Shown here one piece after another: positions 33,893 through 46,162 of a stretch of DNA of 64,000 nucleotides. Each line of letters opens with the position of its first letter. Positions within the stretch are counted from its first letter, which is position 1. The DNA lies in assembly GCA_002270565.1 (NCBI GenBank), contig NQMI01000095.1, forward strand, positions 62,001-126,000, in the 5' to 3' direction. Below the pieces are notes generated by a model. It had not been told where the DNA came from. It did no database searches and saw only the letters and a list, made by a program, of their open reading frames with translations. Made by a program: the position numbers and the translations under genes. This DNA is from Stenocarpella maydis. Lineage: Eukaryota > Ascomycota > Sordariomycetes > Diaporthales > Diaporthaceae.

Positions 33893-36800
33893 GGTTCACA
33901 GCAGGGAATGTTGGCTCGCTTCGATGCCAGCCTAGACCGGCGTGTCTGTGACCATCGGCAAACGGACGTGGGGGATTCGACGGGATCGACGCGTGTGATT
34001 GTCGTCGGAGAGTAAGTCGGGCAATGTTACAAGCGGCAACAGCAGCCAGCCGCCAGCCCACGCAGCCAGCCGCGCTGCAGAGTCCCGGGAAACGAGCGTG
34101 TCGCTGACGCAGGACAGGTAACAGGGCGGCAGTTGTCGCACAAACCGAGGGGCAGACTCAATGGCAGTCAGTGAGCGTGTGTCCCGAGTCAAGTGGTGCT
34201 GATCATCTGGGCGTAGCCTCGGTGGGACTCCAGAAAGGGCAACAAGCAAGTCAGTAGACAGCGAGGGCCGTAGCAGGCATGATTCGGATTTAGAGGAGGC
34301 GTATGAGAGAGAGCGTGACCGAGAGGCGACTGTTAGGGGCGGCGAATCTTCAAGGCCGGCGAGAAGGGGGTGCGAACGGAGGAGAGAAGATGATGACAAT
34401 AGGCCGGGCCGGGAATTGGTGATGATTGATCGGGCGAGCAAGGGACAGATGGAATTAACGGCCGCGAAGTTGGCGACAGGCAGTTTGATGACAGGCAGTG
34501 GGTTCCAAGTGATAGTGCAACCGAGCTCGGTCTAACGAGAGGCTGAGCAGATTAAGGTTTGTATTAGCTGGAACCGACTGGAGCACTGGGTGCAGAGCGG
34601 CGCCGGGAAACTGGGGGGGTTTCTAGGCGAAGGTGAGAGCCAAAGGTATGCGCTATTGTAAAATGAAGGGTGGCAGGTTGTATTAGGGCGTGTTCTTGGT
34701 ATATCGAGGCTGCCGACGGTGGTAGTGACAGGAGTATTAGGTAGGTGTGTTTATGATGGTTGTGGACGTCTTTGATGTGGATGTCGAAAGAGTGGGAACG
34801 AATGTGAACGAATGTGGTGGTTGCTGTGGATTAGTTTGGATTTGGATTTGGATGTGGTTGCGGGGAGGGGGGGGCAAGGAGGTGGTCAGAAATGGGCGAA
34901 GAAGCAGGGAGTGAGCGAGTTGTCTTGATTCCGTGGTTGGCTCGGGCTTGGGTTGGCTGAGGACGTAAGCTCATGGCCCTGCAGACAAGACAATAGGCAA
35001 AAGTGCCAAATGCTCGATCGGGATGAGGATGCAGGGCGGGTGAGTGGTAAAGTGAGCAAGTCGGTCAAGCTGGATGATCTTGCAACGAATATCACCACAT
35101 CACCGAGGTGGTTTCTCTCTCTACCCTACCGTGTACAGTGAGTGCACACCGAGATCTGACCAACTAGGTGCTCTTGTTCATGTGCTGTGCCTGTTGTGGT
35201 GTGCCGTGCCGTGCCGCTGGGAGGGGAGGGTGGTTTCTCCACAGGCGTTAGGGTCAGGTGAGGGCGAGGGTGCTGCGTGATGAGGGTCTGTCTGTCTGTC
35301 AAGGTTGCGGCTGCAGGTGGAGGACGATACACTCCGTACTACTAGTACGTATATTGTACTACATACACACGCGATACGACAATAGCAGAGGGAGCCAAAA
35401 AAAAAAAAAAGGGGCCCCCATCCCTTGAACCCTGCAAGCGAGCAAAACGAGCCGAGTCTGTTCGCCAGGTCATCCGAAGTTTTTGGCTCCTTGTCGAGGG
35501 CCCAAGAGCAGCGGATCAGCGGCGTAGCGAGACGACGGGCGAAGGATTCTCGGGGGACCAGAGGGCCCAAGCTCCTCGTGGCAGAAGAGCCAGCGTACCA
35601 TCTGGGCCGTTGTTCCCATGACCCCGGGGATCAATTTCTGAGAAGGGCCACGACCCCGACAGAAATGGACAAGCCCCTTCCCATTCTGACCAAGGCGGGT
35701 GGGCAGGGTGCCATCGAGAACGATGACAAGGACCACCTGCCCTGCCTGGCGTTGTACTCTGACTGGCACAGACGGTGGTGGTGGTGATGGTGGTGGTGGA
35801 CGACCAAGATAAGCCGTTGGGGCCACCCTGTCGGTATCATATTACGAGGAATGTTTCGCAATTACCGGTCTGGTCTACCTTGTGGCCATTGTTACTATGG
35901 CACACTTGGGACCCGAATTGGGGGCTATTACTTGGTAGAGAATATCCACATATTCCACTTGGGTAGTCTAGCCAGGGGTGTTGCAATTGACAACCCCGTC
36001 AATTGATTGCACCCTGATTTACTAAGTATGTACCTAGCTAATATAGAAGCCAGGGCAATTGCTTTCCAAGGAGACATTACATATTATATGCTATGTGCTT
36101 TGTATATATTACATAGAATTACTACGTATATATTGCCTCGCCGAATCTCCGCTGCCAATGGGTCCCGATGATACACTATTGGAGGGAACCAGTGGGGACG
36201 TCACGACCCCTTCAAGTGGTCCCTTTGGTCCCTGATACACTAAGAGTGGGAGAGTGGGCACCTGCCCTGCTGAATGTGTTCTACGGAGAGTACCATGTAC
36301 TTGAGGTATATAGCGTAATACCGACAGTCCCACAGCCTGCAGCAATCTGCAGGCTTTCGCCTGTCGGCAATGTGGAGAAACCTTGGTAGTGTACGTTACT
36401 GATCGCCAAATCCTGGATACTGAACCCACAATCTCCATCTCTCAAATAGGTACCACGGGACTGCGCTGCGATACCGAGGTACTGGGTTGCCAAGGTGGTT
36501 GGTAACCGTTAATTACCTACCTACCCAGCCTGGGTACCTACTTAGGTAGGTATGTAGGATCTTTTCATCGAGGGCATGAGCATCACAACGACTGGATACG
36601 CACTCTCATAAACCTTTATCATCAACACCACTGCTCAAGACTGTTCCAGCCCCTGAAGGTTGTTTGTGCCACCCTCTGCGGCAAGCTGGGGTAGCCCCTG
36701 CCCCGCAGGTATCTCCCCTGCAGGAATCCCTGGCCCTCGCCGCACATCTCTGCGCTAGCCTCAAGTCTAGACCGTACTTGCACAAGGAGACATGTCCCTT

Positions 36801-38878
36801 GCCCAGCCACAGCCTCCCGAGGAGGACATGCATCATTCGTGATTGCTCTTGAGGAACCTCGGCCTCCTTTTCTCATATTCATTCTTCTGGGCAACATGCG
36901 AGGAGACGAAACAAGAAGAGAGAAGAGAAGAGAAGAGAAGAGCAGCACGAGAAAGCACAAGAGAGACCTTACTCGCCTGCCAGCCCACACCCGGTATTGC
37001 CGCAGTCCTTTTTGCCCCTTGGACCAAGTGTCGACAATTTCTTCGTCTTGCCAGGAATGCATGTCCCGTCCCTCCTGGGGGGCACAATTAATCCTAGGGG
37101 ATTTCAATCTATCCGGGCCCGGCATCCCTGGAATTCAAATATTCTTCCACCCGACGAATCTCACGCTAGGAGCCGCAGTCCTCTTCGAAGCCCCCTGGCT
37201 GGAGATGCCCGATGCCCGCCCGAGATTCATCAATCTGCCCGTACATAATCACCTCAGGTCTGGCCCAGCACTCCGTGGACTGGACTCTCTCCATGTGGAC
37301 GAGCAGTCCCCCCCGAATCCTGCAGGGCTGCGACCTGCTCATGCAGTCATCAAATATCTGCCTGCGCGCCTGTCATTGCAAGCCACAAACCATGGACCCG
37401 ACCTCGCACCGCATCTGTCGAGCCACATAGCACAAGGCGCTGACTGCAGCGGGGCACGGGCGGCGCGAGCCTCGTGGCAACCCTCACTGGCGACACCAAA
37501 AAAAACATCACCGCCTGTGTCGCTTGTGTCGTCTGTGTTGCCCTCGATTATACGAGGCGTCGTGTCCAGAATGTCCTTTCCTCCGACCGTTTTCCGACTT
37601 CTCTCCTCCCCTCTGGGGGGGGGGGGCCATGATCGTGCCCTAGACAGCAGGTTCGCGGCATAGATCGATTGCGACAGCCAAAGCCGTGTCTCGCACCCAA
37701 ACGCAGCGGGAAACCCGACAATGTCAACTCCCGCTGTTCCAGTAGGCGAGCAGCTGCGTGCTGGATGCGCCATATTGCTAGCCATCCACCAGGGCCTAAG
37801 AACCTGTCGTGGTACTGTGGTAGCGGGCGAGGATGCCCGGGCCTGGCCTGCTTCCACTGCTAGGGACCCCTGGGCTATCCGGACACACCTGCGAAGGGGT
37901 GCTGCTCGAGACCATTATCAGGCCTAGGTGAGGGTCTCCCATCTGGGCGTAAAGAGGCAACTCTGATATCAGAGTGAGATCGACTCGGGGTGTCATGATG
38001 GTGAGTCGTTTGACGGCTTGGCAATCAAAAGCCCCGAGGGGACAAAGCACCATCGCATTGAGCCTCACCTCAGGTCGGGACTCGGCTCCGAACGGACATT
38101 CCCAAGAGAGGCCTCATTTCGGTTCAGGCAGACATCGCGACTCAAGCTCATGCTACCACAAGGAGGGGCCTGCCTTGAACTCTGGCCGCCACCAAGCTCT
38201 CTCCAAGCCATTAAAGTTCGGGCGTGCACATGGTGTCAAGTCTCCAACGTCGACTGCCGCGTCATGGGTAGCCCGTTGTGACCAGACTCACTTGGCCAGC
38301 CACCAGGTGCCGGTGATAAAGCTAGTCGCAAGAAAGACGCAATTCGTGTTTAGGATACGTCTTCGAGGCCCACCTGCTTCAATCTGGAAAAAAGCTCCGC
38401 GGCGATTCAAGCCTCGACATGGCCCGGGTCGGCCCCCAACCGAGTGTACGAGGCAGTTGTATGGGCAAGGAGTGAGGATGGGGGCACGCATGATACACTT
38501 GATTTGCAAATGGGCACAGGCTGTGGCTTGTATTTCCAGGTCCTAACTATTTGAAACTACTGCTCCTCCTGGATGGCGTAGGGGGTCCATCTATATCTAG
38601 TCCTGATTCCCGCACGGGCCAACCATCACAGGCTTTGTCTGCATGCTCTTGCCCCTACCGAGGCAGGTAGTGTAGTCTCATTCGCGTCTCTGCACCACCC
38701 TCGAACAGTCCTTTTTTTTTTTCCCAGCTACCTTCCCCCCCCCCACACTCGTTAACGACTTTCTCTTGGCGTGACCTAACGGATGGATCGATCGGATACT
38801 ACCTAGGACCACGCGCACATCGTCCACCATTCGCCCGCCCTCGCGTCGCCCCCAACTCCCTCCTTCTCGACGTCGAGG
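33893..38878. other. gene-free stretch, about 5 kb, between divergent genes
   Basis: This separates the start of the large unknown gene (-) from the start of the membrane-protein gene (+), so both promoters lie here. Internal frames (35425-35787 +, 36839-37663 +, 37339-37857 -) overlap on opposite strands and look random. Features seen: an inverted repeat of TACCTAC/GTAGGTA type at 36514-36552, an A-rich run at about 35397-35410, a purine-rich GAGAAGA tract near 36920-36945, and a T10 run near 38709. No RNA gene recognised. Confidence 0.5.
36514..36552. repeat. inverted repeat TACCTAC ... GTAGGTA
   Basis: TACCTAC at 36514-36520 faces GTAGGTA at 36546-36552, with further pairing from CCCA/TGGG inside, so the strand could fold into a hairpin. 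Similar motifs occur at 44051-44077 and 47677-47693. Confidence 0.6.
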
Positions 38879-39988
38879 ATGGTGCAACTCCAGAACCCCT
38901 TCAAGTTGGGCAAGGACCTGTGGGATCCGTCTCACCGGTACGAGACGTCCTGGTTGCTCCCGCCATATGCCTTAGGCGCGTGCCGTGCCGTTTTTGTATG
39001 TTGAAAACCCCCGAACAAAAGAAGAAAGGAAAAAGAAAAAAAGGAAAAAGAAAAAGAAATTGGCATATCATCCAGGTGCATCTGTTCGCAAATCCCGCGA
39101 TCCTCGATCGTTCCGCCCGGTGACCCACTGCACCAAGGCTTGCGTGTCCCAGCACCAACCAACCTGAGGACTCACCAACCATGTGAAGGGCAGAGGAGAG
39201 CCAGACCAACCCGCTAACCAAACATACCTCACACGCAGGGCCTCTATGGCATCTTTGTCGAGCTCTTCAACACGGGCTGGTACTGCACCCACCCGTCCTA
39301 CGGGGGCTGCGCCCAGGCAGGCGACAGCTTCTCCTACTTCACCGTGCTGACCTACTGGGGTCTCGCCTTCTACAACCTCACAGCGGCGGTGCACACCCTC
39401 ACCTACGCGCGGACGGGCACCCCGCTGCTGGACCGCTTCCCCCGCCCCCTGCAGGCCCTCCACGCCTTCTACTACACCACCGTCACCACCTACCCCTTCA
39501 TCGTGACCGCCGTCTACTGGGGCGTCATCTTCCCGGGCGTCTGGTACCCGGACGAGTTCTCGGGCTGGAGCAACACCTCCCAGCACGCCCTCAACAGCGT
39601 CTTCGCCCTCTTCGAGATCGTCGTCGCCCGCACCGCCCCGCCGCCCTGGATCCACGTGCTCTGGCTCGTCGTCGTCCTCGCGCTGTACCTCGCCCTCGCC
39701 TTCGTCACGCACGCCACCAAGGGGTTCTACACATACTCGTTCCTCGACATTCAGAAGCAGGGGTCAGGCGTCACCGCCGCGTGGATCGTCGCCATCGCCG
39801 TCGCGGCCGTGGTCATATACCTGCTCGTCAAGGGGGCGATATGGCTCAGGTTGTGGCTGACCGAGAAGAAGGCGGGCCTGGATGGGCGCTTCGCGGGACA
39901 GCCCGCCGCGCTGAGGAGCACGGCTGACGTGGAGCTTGGGAGTTACAGGAACGAGGAGCCCAAGGCCATCAGTCCGCAGCATTACTAG
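38879..39988 (+). CDS. integral membrane protein resembling the FAR-17a/AIG1 family
   Basis: Exon 1 is 38879-38995 (39 codons) and exon 2 is 39239-39988, joined across a 243-bp intron (gtatgt...cgcag), giving 288 residues. After a short polar start (MVQLQNPFKLGKDLWD) come about six hydrophobic segments, the first around SWLLPPYALGACRAVFGLYG. Typical stretches are LTYWGLAFYNL, FYYTTVTTYPFIVTAVYWGV, SQHALNSVFALFEIVVAR and VLWLVVVLALYLALAF. The tail after residue 255 is hydrophilic. The layout and the Thr/His-bearing helices recall FAR-17a/AIG1-like proteins, which in animals hydrolyse branched fatty-acid esters, but the match is from memory and moderate. The intron is the longest in the window and carries a purine tract (39015-39060) of A/G only. 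Exon 2 has very high third-position GC. Confidence 0.8.
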
Positions 39989-40566
39989 GCGCCCGGCCGG
40001 CCGGCCGCCTATACGAAGGAGTTTTGATGTCTTCTATATCTGCGCGTGGATATGGTCATGTCACGGTCATGATTTCCGATTTCCCTTTTTGTCTGGTGGA
40101 ATAAGAATGGTTGCATATACCCCCCTAATAGATATCTGGGCTCAGGCACGGTCTTGGCGTACAAGTTATGGTATCAATAATATATCGCATCAACCAGTCT
40201 GGAATTTCCCGAATTGCTTACCCTTTCGTGAATGGGCCTGGCCGATATCCTGCGTTTTGGATGAAGCAGCCTTGGTATCTGCGAAACTGCACTCAAACCG
40301 TCTGGGGAGGTGCCGGGGCTGTTTTGATATTGGGTAGCAAGGCAACGAATTTTGCAAACTCGCTCGTCAGGGGCTGACAGGCTCTCACGGTGAGGATTTG
40401 GAAGAGGAGCTGGCTCCAAGGTCGCAGGTACGAGGCGTGGCGGATAATCAGTCGAGTCTGTCTCTTGGGAGGAGAATGATGCTGCCTCAATATCCACACA
40501 GACCACACCGCAATCGGGGAATCATCGAAAAGTGCTTGGATGGACTAATGTGTCTACTATAGAATT
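39989..40566. other. intergenic between convergent genes
   Basis: This holds the 3' UTRs of the FAR-17a/AIG1-like gene (+) and GUP1 (-). Short frames on both strands are chance. A GGCC-rich stretch (about 39990-40008) follows the first stop codon. Confidence 0.6.
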
Positions 40567-42694
40567 CTAACACTTCAAGGAAATGCCCTTCCTTGCCTCG
40601 CTCTCCCTAATTTCAAACATGATCTGAACACCGGTGAAGATCGCCGCACATGCAGTTATGAAAAATAGTACACCTGTTAGGCTCAGGGTTAGTCGTTGCT
40701 GCTAGACATGGAAATCGACAGTAGAGAGAGAAGACGGGTGAACACTCACCAGAGAAATCATGGAACATGCCGCTGAGTATGCTCTGCAGCCCATCCAGGC
40801 CAAATGCGAACCCGACGAGGTTCGCCGCCATCATCATCAGGCAGTTCGCGACCCCCCCCACGCAGCACACCATCCTGAACTTTGTCTCGTCGCCGCCGAG
40901 CAGCTTCCTGGTGACGACCATCCGGGCCACGGCCTCGGGGACGATGAAGAGCACGATGAGCCAGGCCCAGATGAGCAGGCGCAGCTTGATGTCGTGCCAG
41001 AGCGCAACGAACGTGAAGATGAGCAGGTAGCCGCCGATGGACCGCAGGGACGAGTACAGCGTGGCGAAGGAGGCGCCGCCCAGGGGGATCCAGATGTAGC
41101 GGATGAGCCACTTGTTGTAGGAGCGGTGCCAACCGCGCCAGAAGGACAGGGTGGAGAAGTTGTTGCTGGGGCAGCGCACCATGTTCTCGGGCGGGTCAAT
41201 GCCGTCGACCAGGCTCCAGAGCCGGAAGAACCGCCAGGGCAGCAGCAGCTTCAGCCAGATGATAATGAGGTTCTGGAAGCTGAGGAGGGAGAGCTGCGCG
41301 GGCGTGTACGAGTCCCAGACCGGCAGAGAGCTGGATATGGCGCCCACATAGATGAAATGCAGCATGAGCTCCATGCACAGTAGGCAGAGCAGGAACCGCA
41401 CGGCGTACCGCACTGTGCGGCCGATCTCGATGCTGTGGGGGCGGTAGCGCAGCTGGGAGATGTAGTCATTGAATGTGAGGATGGGCCCCGTGAGATACAG
41501 CGGTGCATAGAGCGTGTAGGCGAGATAATTGCGGAAGCTGTAGTCCCGGGGGGAGGCAGGTATGATCACGCGGTCTCGCTCCGAGAGAGAGGATGGATCG
41601 AGTTGTTTCTTCTTAGATCTGTCAGTGTCCTATCTCACAGTTGTGGAGGGATGACGCTCTGATTTTTTTTACCTCGATAGGGCTTGCGGCGCGGTAGTCC
41701 AGGCTCCAATAATAGTCCAGATTGAAGCTGATCAGCCTCAGGACGGTAATGTTGAACAAAACCTCCCAGCGCCCCATGATGCCACTCCAGCTGTCTAACC
41801 ACATACCCCAGTCCACAAGGCCGTTGTGTACAGGCCTTGTCCGGACCACCATCGGAGAAGTGCCTGAAATGACCGCCGCGATATCTCTGTAGTGGTAGCC
41901 CTGGCATAGCTCGTTCGCAAAGAGCGTGGCGATGTTGAAGACCCAGGTTGCGACTGGGACGAATTTCCTCGGCAGGCGTGTCGCAACATTGTAGTTGATC
42001 CAAAGAATCGCGATCACCTTGAATATCGAGAAGCCATGCAGCGCGGCGAGGAAGATCATGGCAAACGCGTAGTCGAAAGAGGCGCGCTGCTCGAGGCGGG
42101 CTTCGGCCTGGTCGGCGATGGGTGTCTTGCCCCGCGGAGGGAGAGGCTTGAACTTGTTCCATACCGTCCTCAACAAGGGGTGGAATACCAGGAGAAGTGC
42201 CAAATATGGAACGTTCTGTCGGAAGCTGCGGTACTGGGCATCTGTGTTGTCCTAGGGAAGGTCTTAGCATGATGCTGGGGTTAGCATACGGATGCACGCT
42301 TGCTCACGATCTTGCGCCCCGGAACCCAGCCATCCATCAGTCTGTGTTCATATTTCCCGTAACGTGGGTCGGAGGCTTTAATCCATCAGCACCGCTTGCC
42401 CCGGGTCGCAGGGTAACAGAGGAGCATACGTCTTGACACAGTATATGGGATCCAGAGCATCAACGGCACGCAGATGACCACGACGACCATGTATAGGTAG
42501 AATTCTGGTGTATTCCATTTTGAAGGCGGGGCCCTGCTGGCAATCTTTTCCTTTTGAGCATCCCTTACTCCCTCTTCGCCCCGCGAGTCGATTACTGTCT
42601 TGTACGAGGTTGCAGACGAAGTCGTGAAGCGAGTGTCGAGGGTGTCGAGAGTGTAGACACTCCGGAGGAAGGAGAGGAAGGAGAGCGGGCTCAT
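40567..42694 (-). CDS. GUP1: GUP1, MBOAT-family acyltransferase
   Basis: Five exons: 42694-42430, 42375-42308, 42251-41673, 41611-40750 and 40673-40567, giving 626 residues. The four introns (54, 56, 61 and 76 bp) have GT..AG ends and consistent phase. The start MSPLSFLSFLRSVYTLDTLD fits fungal GUP1. After the first membrane segment comes HRLMDGWVPGRKI, then many hydrophobic segments. The MBOAT active-site region is SFWRGWHRSYNKW with a second conserved His in FTFVALWHDI. The C-terminus is MFEIREREARKGISLKC, made by the short last exon. GUP1 works in the ER and plasma membrane; in yeast it puts C26 fatty acid into GPI anchors and affects glycerol uptake and membrane order. It lies 1.77 kb from the divergent TFIIS gene. 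Splicing is essential: no single frame exceeds about half the protein. Confidence 0.95.
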
Positions 42695-44460
42695 GGCGGA
42701 CGTGGTGGGGTGGGGCTCTCGGAGTGAAGGCAGACAAGGCTTCCTCAGGTCATTGTCGATGGGGACTATGGATTGGGGCGTTGCGAAAGCATATACTATA
42801 GGTCGGAGTGGTTGAACGAAAGTTGCCCAGTCTGCACCATAAAGGATGCGCGTGTCTGGCACGAGATTGATGGGTACAACAGCGAAGCCAGATACGAAAT
42901 CCGCAAGGCTGACCACAGCCCCCTTTCCAGGGCCCCGCCAATCGGGAGTGTCCAGTTGACGTTGAGCCTAATTTTGGGGGATCGGCAGGGACTGCAGCAG
43001 CTGCGGCCAGCTCTATGTACTGCAGTTCCAGATGTCACGTTCTCTTGCCTCGGCTCGGCTCCACGCCTTGGCAACGGTTGGCTTCGAGAACATTTCCAGA
43101 AACGGGTTCCTGTAGTGTGCTTTGATCCGGTTTGATAGTATGAACCAGGCGGATTTCCCTTGTGCGCATTCGAGAACTGGCAGTGCAAGGGCTGAGAAGA
43201 TGGGGCCTTCAGTAGAGCCAACGATAGGCTCTGTCCTACCTGTCCTGTGTGTCCCGTAACCTTGCCAGGTTGGAGAAGAGCCATATGCATCCCAACTGTT
43301 GCTCAGCACAAAAGCACGAGGCGATTGGATCACCATTAAAAGATATAGTTTCGAGGTTTTTGAGATTAAGCATTGATCCACACTTCAACAATCACCCTCA
43401 CATCTAACCCAAAGCGCAGCCGAGCTCTCAACTTAGAGGGGGAAAGGCGGGGGGAATCCAACTGGACTATGTGAATACATACAAGTCTGAAGGGAGTGCA
43501 CGCCATTTGAGTCATCCCCTCCTTGTACAACCTCGTGGCACTTATGGCAAACTGCTTGTGGATGGGTGGCATTTCTGTGGAGTTCCCGGCCTGTTTTTAA
43601 GACTTACCCATTTAGCTGTCATCTGCTGGATCCATACATAAAGCTAACTGATTGTGCTCTCATAGGCCTGTCCTGTACTTTGGGACACAACCACGAAGTT
43701 TGATAAGTGCCTTGAACGTGCGTGTTGGTTTGACGGCCAGCCTTAATTAACCTTTTAATCCACAGTACAAAGACAGTTGGCTCCAATCAAGGCAAGCTGA
43801 TTGATCCTAGTCTTTAGCAAATGCCCAGAGATAATAACACAATAACACAGTGATCAGACGATGGAAGATTCCCGAAGCAACTAACGGCCATTGACGCTTC
43901 TTTTGCCGTGAAAAAAAAAAGGCCCAGAAGCTCTTGGATCAAATTGGGCCTCGGACCGGCCCACCTGCAGCAGCTGGCTTACTTTACTCACATACGGAGT
44001 ACATACACGCAGCCAGGCACGTCAGCACTCGGCAGCTTAGAGCTCCCCCCTACCTACACGTACCTAATAGGTAGGTACTTGAAGGTAGTTCTTGCAGGGG
44101 GTGCACGGGCCAGTTGCCTTCTTCGGTTGGTTGCATGCGAGCAGGCCGCGGAGCCGCCTTCAACCTCCATCACTTTTCGCACCACCGCTTTCAGTCAGTG
44201 ACCGAGTCTCCCCATTTCCCCCAAGCCGACCGCCACCCAGCACTTCTCTGTCCGCACCGCCCGAGAAGGGCCCGTGGCTCCCGCCGATAGCACGTCTTGA
44301 AGCACCTCTTTGCTTCAGGCCTAGCTCTTCAGGCGCGACCTGATCTGTGCTGTCGCAACCCCAGCCTTGGCCCGACACGCTTGGCCCGGAAGCCCGACGC
44401 CTTCCAGACCCCGCTTCTTGCCTCACCCACCTCCAAGTCGACGCCGACCCCGATTTCAAA
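42695..44460. other. divergent intergenic region between GUP1 and TFIIS
   Basis: About 1.8 kb with the promoters of both flanking genes. The word TACGGAGTA is at 43993-44001 and a TACCTA/TAGGTA inverted repeat is at 44051-44077, about 400 bp upstream of the TFIIS start. A pyrimidine-rich leader precedes the TFIIS ATG. No gene is recognisable among the short frames. Confidence 0.6.
44051..44077. repeat. TACCTA/TAGGTA inverted repeat
   Basis: TACCTAC at 44051, TACCTA at 44061, then TAGGTAGGTA at 44068-44077 form a near-palindrome. It lies upstream of TFIIS. Confidence 0.6.
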
Positions 44461-45674
44461 ATGAGCGAGAGTCAGGTAGATGAGCGGGAGCTCACCGAGA
44501 AGGAGATTAGCGAGAGGGAGCTGGCCGAGAGAGAGCTTACCGACAGGCTCACCTCCTTTGCGAAGGCCGTGACCGGCGGGGAGCCCGACTCCACCATCCT
44601 TGCCATGCTCAAGGGCTTTGAGACGTCAGTCCCGCCGACTGAGGATAGTCTCCGCGTACGTATGGCCCATTCTAGACTCAGACTCCTCCTCCCCCGCCTC
44701 GCCGCGCACAACATCGCTCGAGAACATGTCACGAAGAAACCCCGACGCGACCGCTGTCGCCGGTTCATGTGCCACCCACATGTATCGGCCCAGCATGGAC
44801 ACAATTGCTGACTAGAATTACCGTACAATAGAAGACTGGCGCTGGCAGACATGCAGGAAAGCTCCGCAGCAGCACCAACAAGGAGATTTCCGCAGTCGCC
44901 ATAAGGGTTGTCGAGAAATGGAGGAAGAGCGTGGGTAACAAGGGTGCCAGGAATGATGCGCGTCTCAAGATGAAGGCGGCCTCCTCGCGCACCAGCACCC
45001 CATCAAATACCGCCTCGCCCGGTCCTCCCCCCACGCCCTCCGCCAACCAGCCGTACCAGGGCGACACCGAGAAGCGCCATTTCAAGACCGACAAGGTCGA
45101 TCTCAAGCGCACCTCCTCCGACATTCGCAATAACTGCGTTGGCGTGTTGTACAACGGACTTGCCTACCGATCTACTGACTCGGTCGAGGTAGTGGTGGCC
45201 AAGGCTGTCGAGGTAGAGGCTGCCGCCTTCAAGCAGTTCAAGGGCGAGGGCGCCGAGTACAAGACAAAGATAAAGTCTTTGTTTTCGAACCTCAAGGTCA
45301 AGAGCAACCGCGAACTGGGTCGCAGGGTCATGGCTGGCGAGATCACGCCCGCCGAGTTTGTCAAGATGAGCCAAGACGAGCTCAAGTCCCAGGAGCACAG
45401 AGCGCGCGACCAAAAGCTTGAAAAGGAGAACATGAACAAGGCCCAGGTTGCCCAGCCCGAGAAATCCATCAGTACCGCCCTCACCTGTGGCAAGTGTGGC
45501 CAGAAGAAGGTCAGCTACAGCCAGGCCCAGACCCGCAGTGCCGACGAGCCTATGACCACGTTCTGCGAATGTCTCGTGTGTGGAAATCGCTGGAAGGTAT
45601 GTTATCCCGTACAGCCTAACCTTCCTGGCTTGCCATGCCATTCAGGCATCCTAACGCTTTCGCAGTTCTCGTAA
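44461..45674 (+). CDS. DST1: transcription elongation factor S-II (TFIIS)
   Basis: Three exons: 44461-44655, 44832-45596 and 45666-45674, giving 322 residues. TFIIS binds arrested RNA polymerase II in the nucleus and stimulates transcript cleavage. The N-terminus has a charged Glu/Arg repeat (ERELTEKEISERELAERELT), then the LW/TFIIS-N domain (about 40-110, ending VVEKWRKSV), a Pro/Ser/Thr linker, and the polymerase-binding central domain (about 150-265, RSLFSNL-type region KIKSLFSNLKVKSNREL). The zinc ribbon has Cys284, Cys287, Cys312 and Cys315, with the essential acidic pair Asp303-Glu304 in SADEPMTTF. The last exon is only nine bases (Phe-Ser-stop) and supplies the standard CGNRWKFS end. 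The last intron (69 bp) is a multiple of three with no stop, so retention would insert 23 residues. Confidence 0.96.
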
Positions 45675-46162
45675 GCGCGAAACGGCAAATGGTGCCATGG
45701 ACGACTCATACGGGGTGCTGAAACATTCCGTTCTGGCTTCGGTCTTGATCATCATGAGCACTGTCTGCCTGTCTTTTTGAGCTACTTTTACAGAGCTACT
45801 TTTACAGCCTTTTCTCTCAAAGTCTATCATGGAAGGTGTTTGTGGCGTATCAGGAGGGAGCCTCGGACAGGATAAGCTGATATCCGAGGAGGGTTTTTTG
45901 ATTTGCCGCCCTCAAACTATTCTATGGGTATTTTCCTTTCTCCAGAAGGGACCTAATCCTGTCAATTCTACTGCACAGACCTGTGTGTATCGCGGTCTTG
46001 CGTCCTGCCCCAGGAGCTGAAGCATCGCGCAATCTCGACTGAGGTCCAATACTTTTTTTCCCCTCTTTATCCCCCCCCCCCTTCCGAAATGTTCTGATAT
46101 TTTGACGTTTTGATGATATAGAGGCTAGCTGAAGTAGGGCTTGCGACATGGCCATGTCATTA
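45675..46162. other. intergenic between convergent TFIIS and cysteine synthase genes
   Basis: This holds both 3' UTRs: T-rich and C-rich runs near 46053-46085, and a short direct repeat of the type gagctacttttaca at about 45780-45808. Nothing else seen. Confidence 0.6.

Noticed and set aside
36839..37663. 274-codon + strand frame
   Set aside because: Starts across a purine-rich simple tract, and overlaps a minus-strand frame of similar quality; no family.
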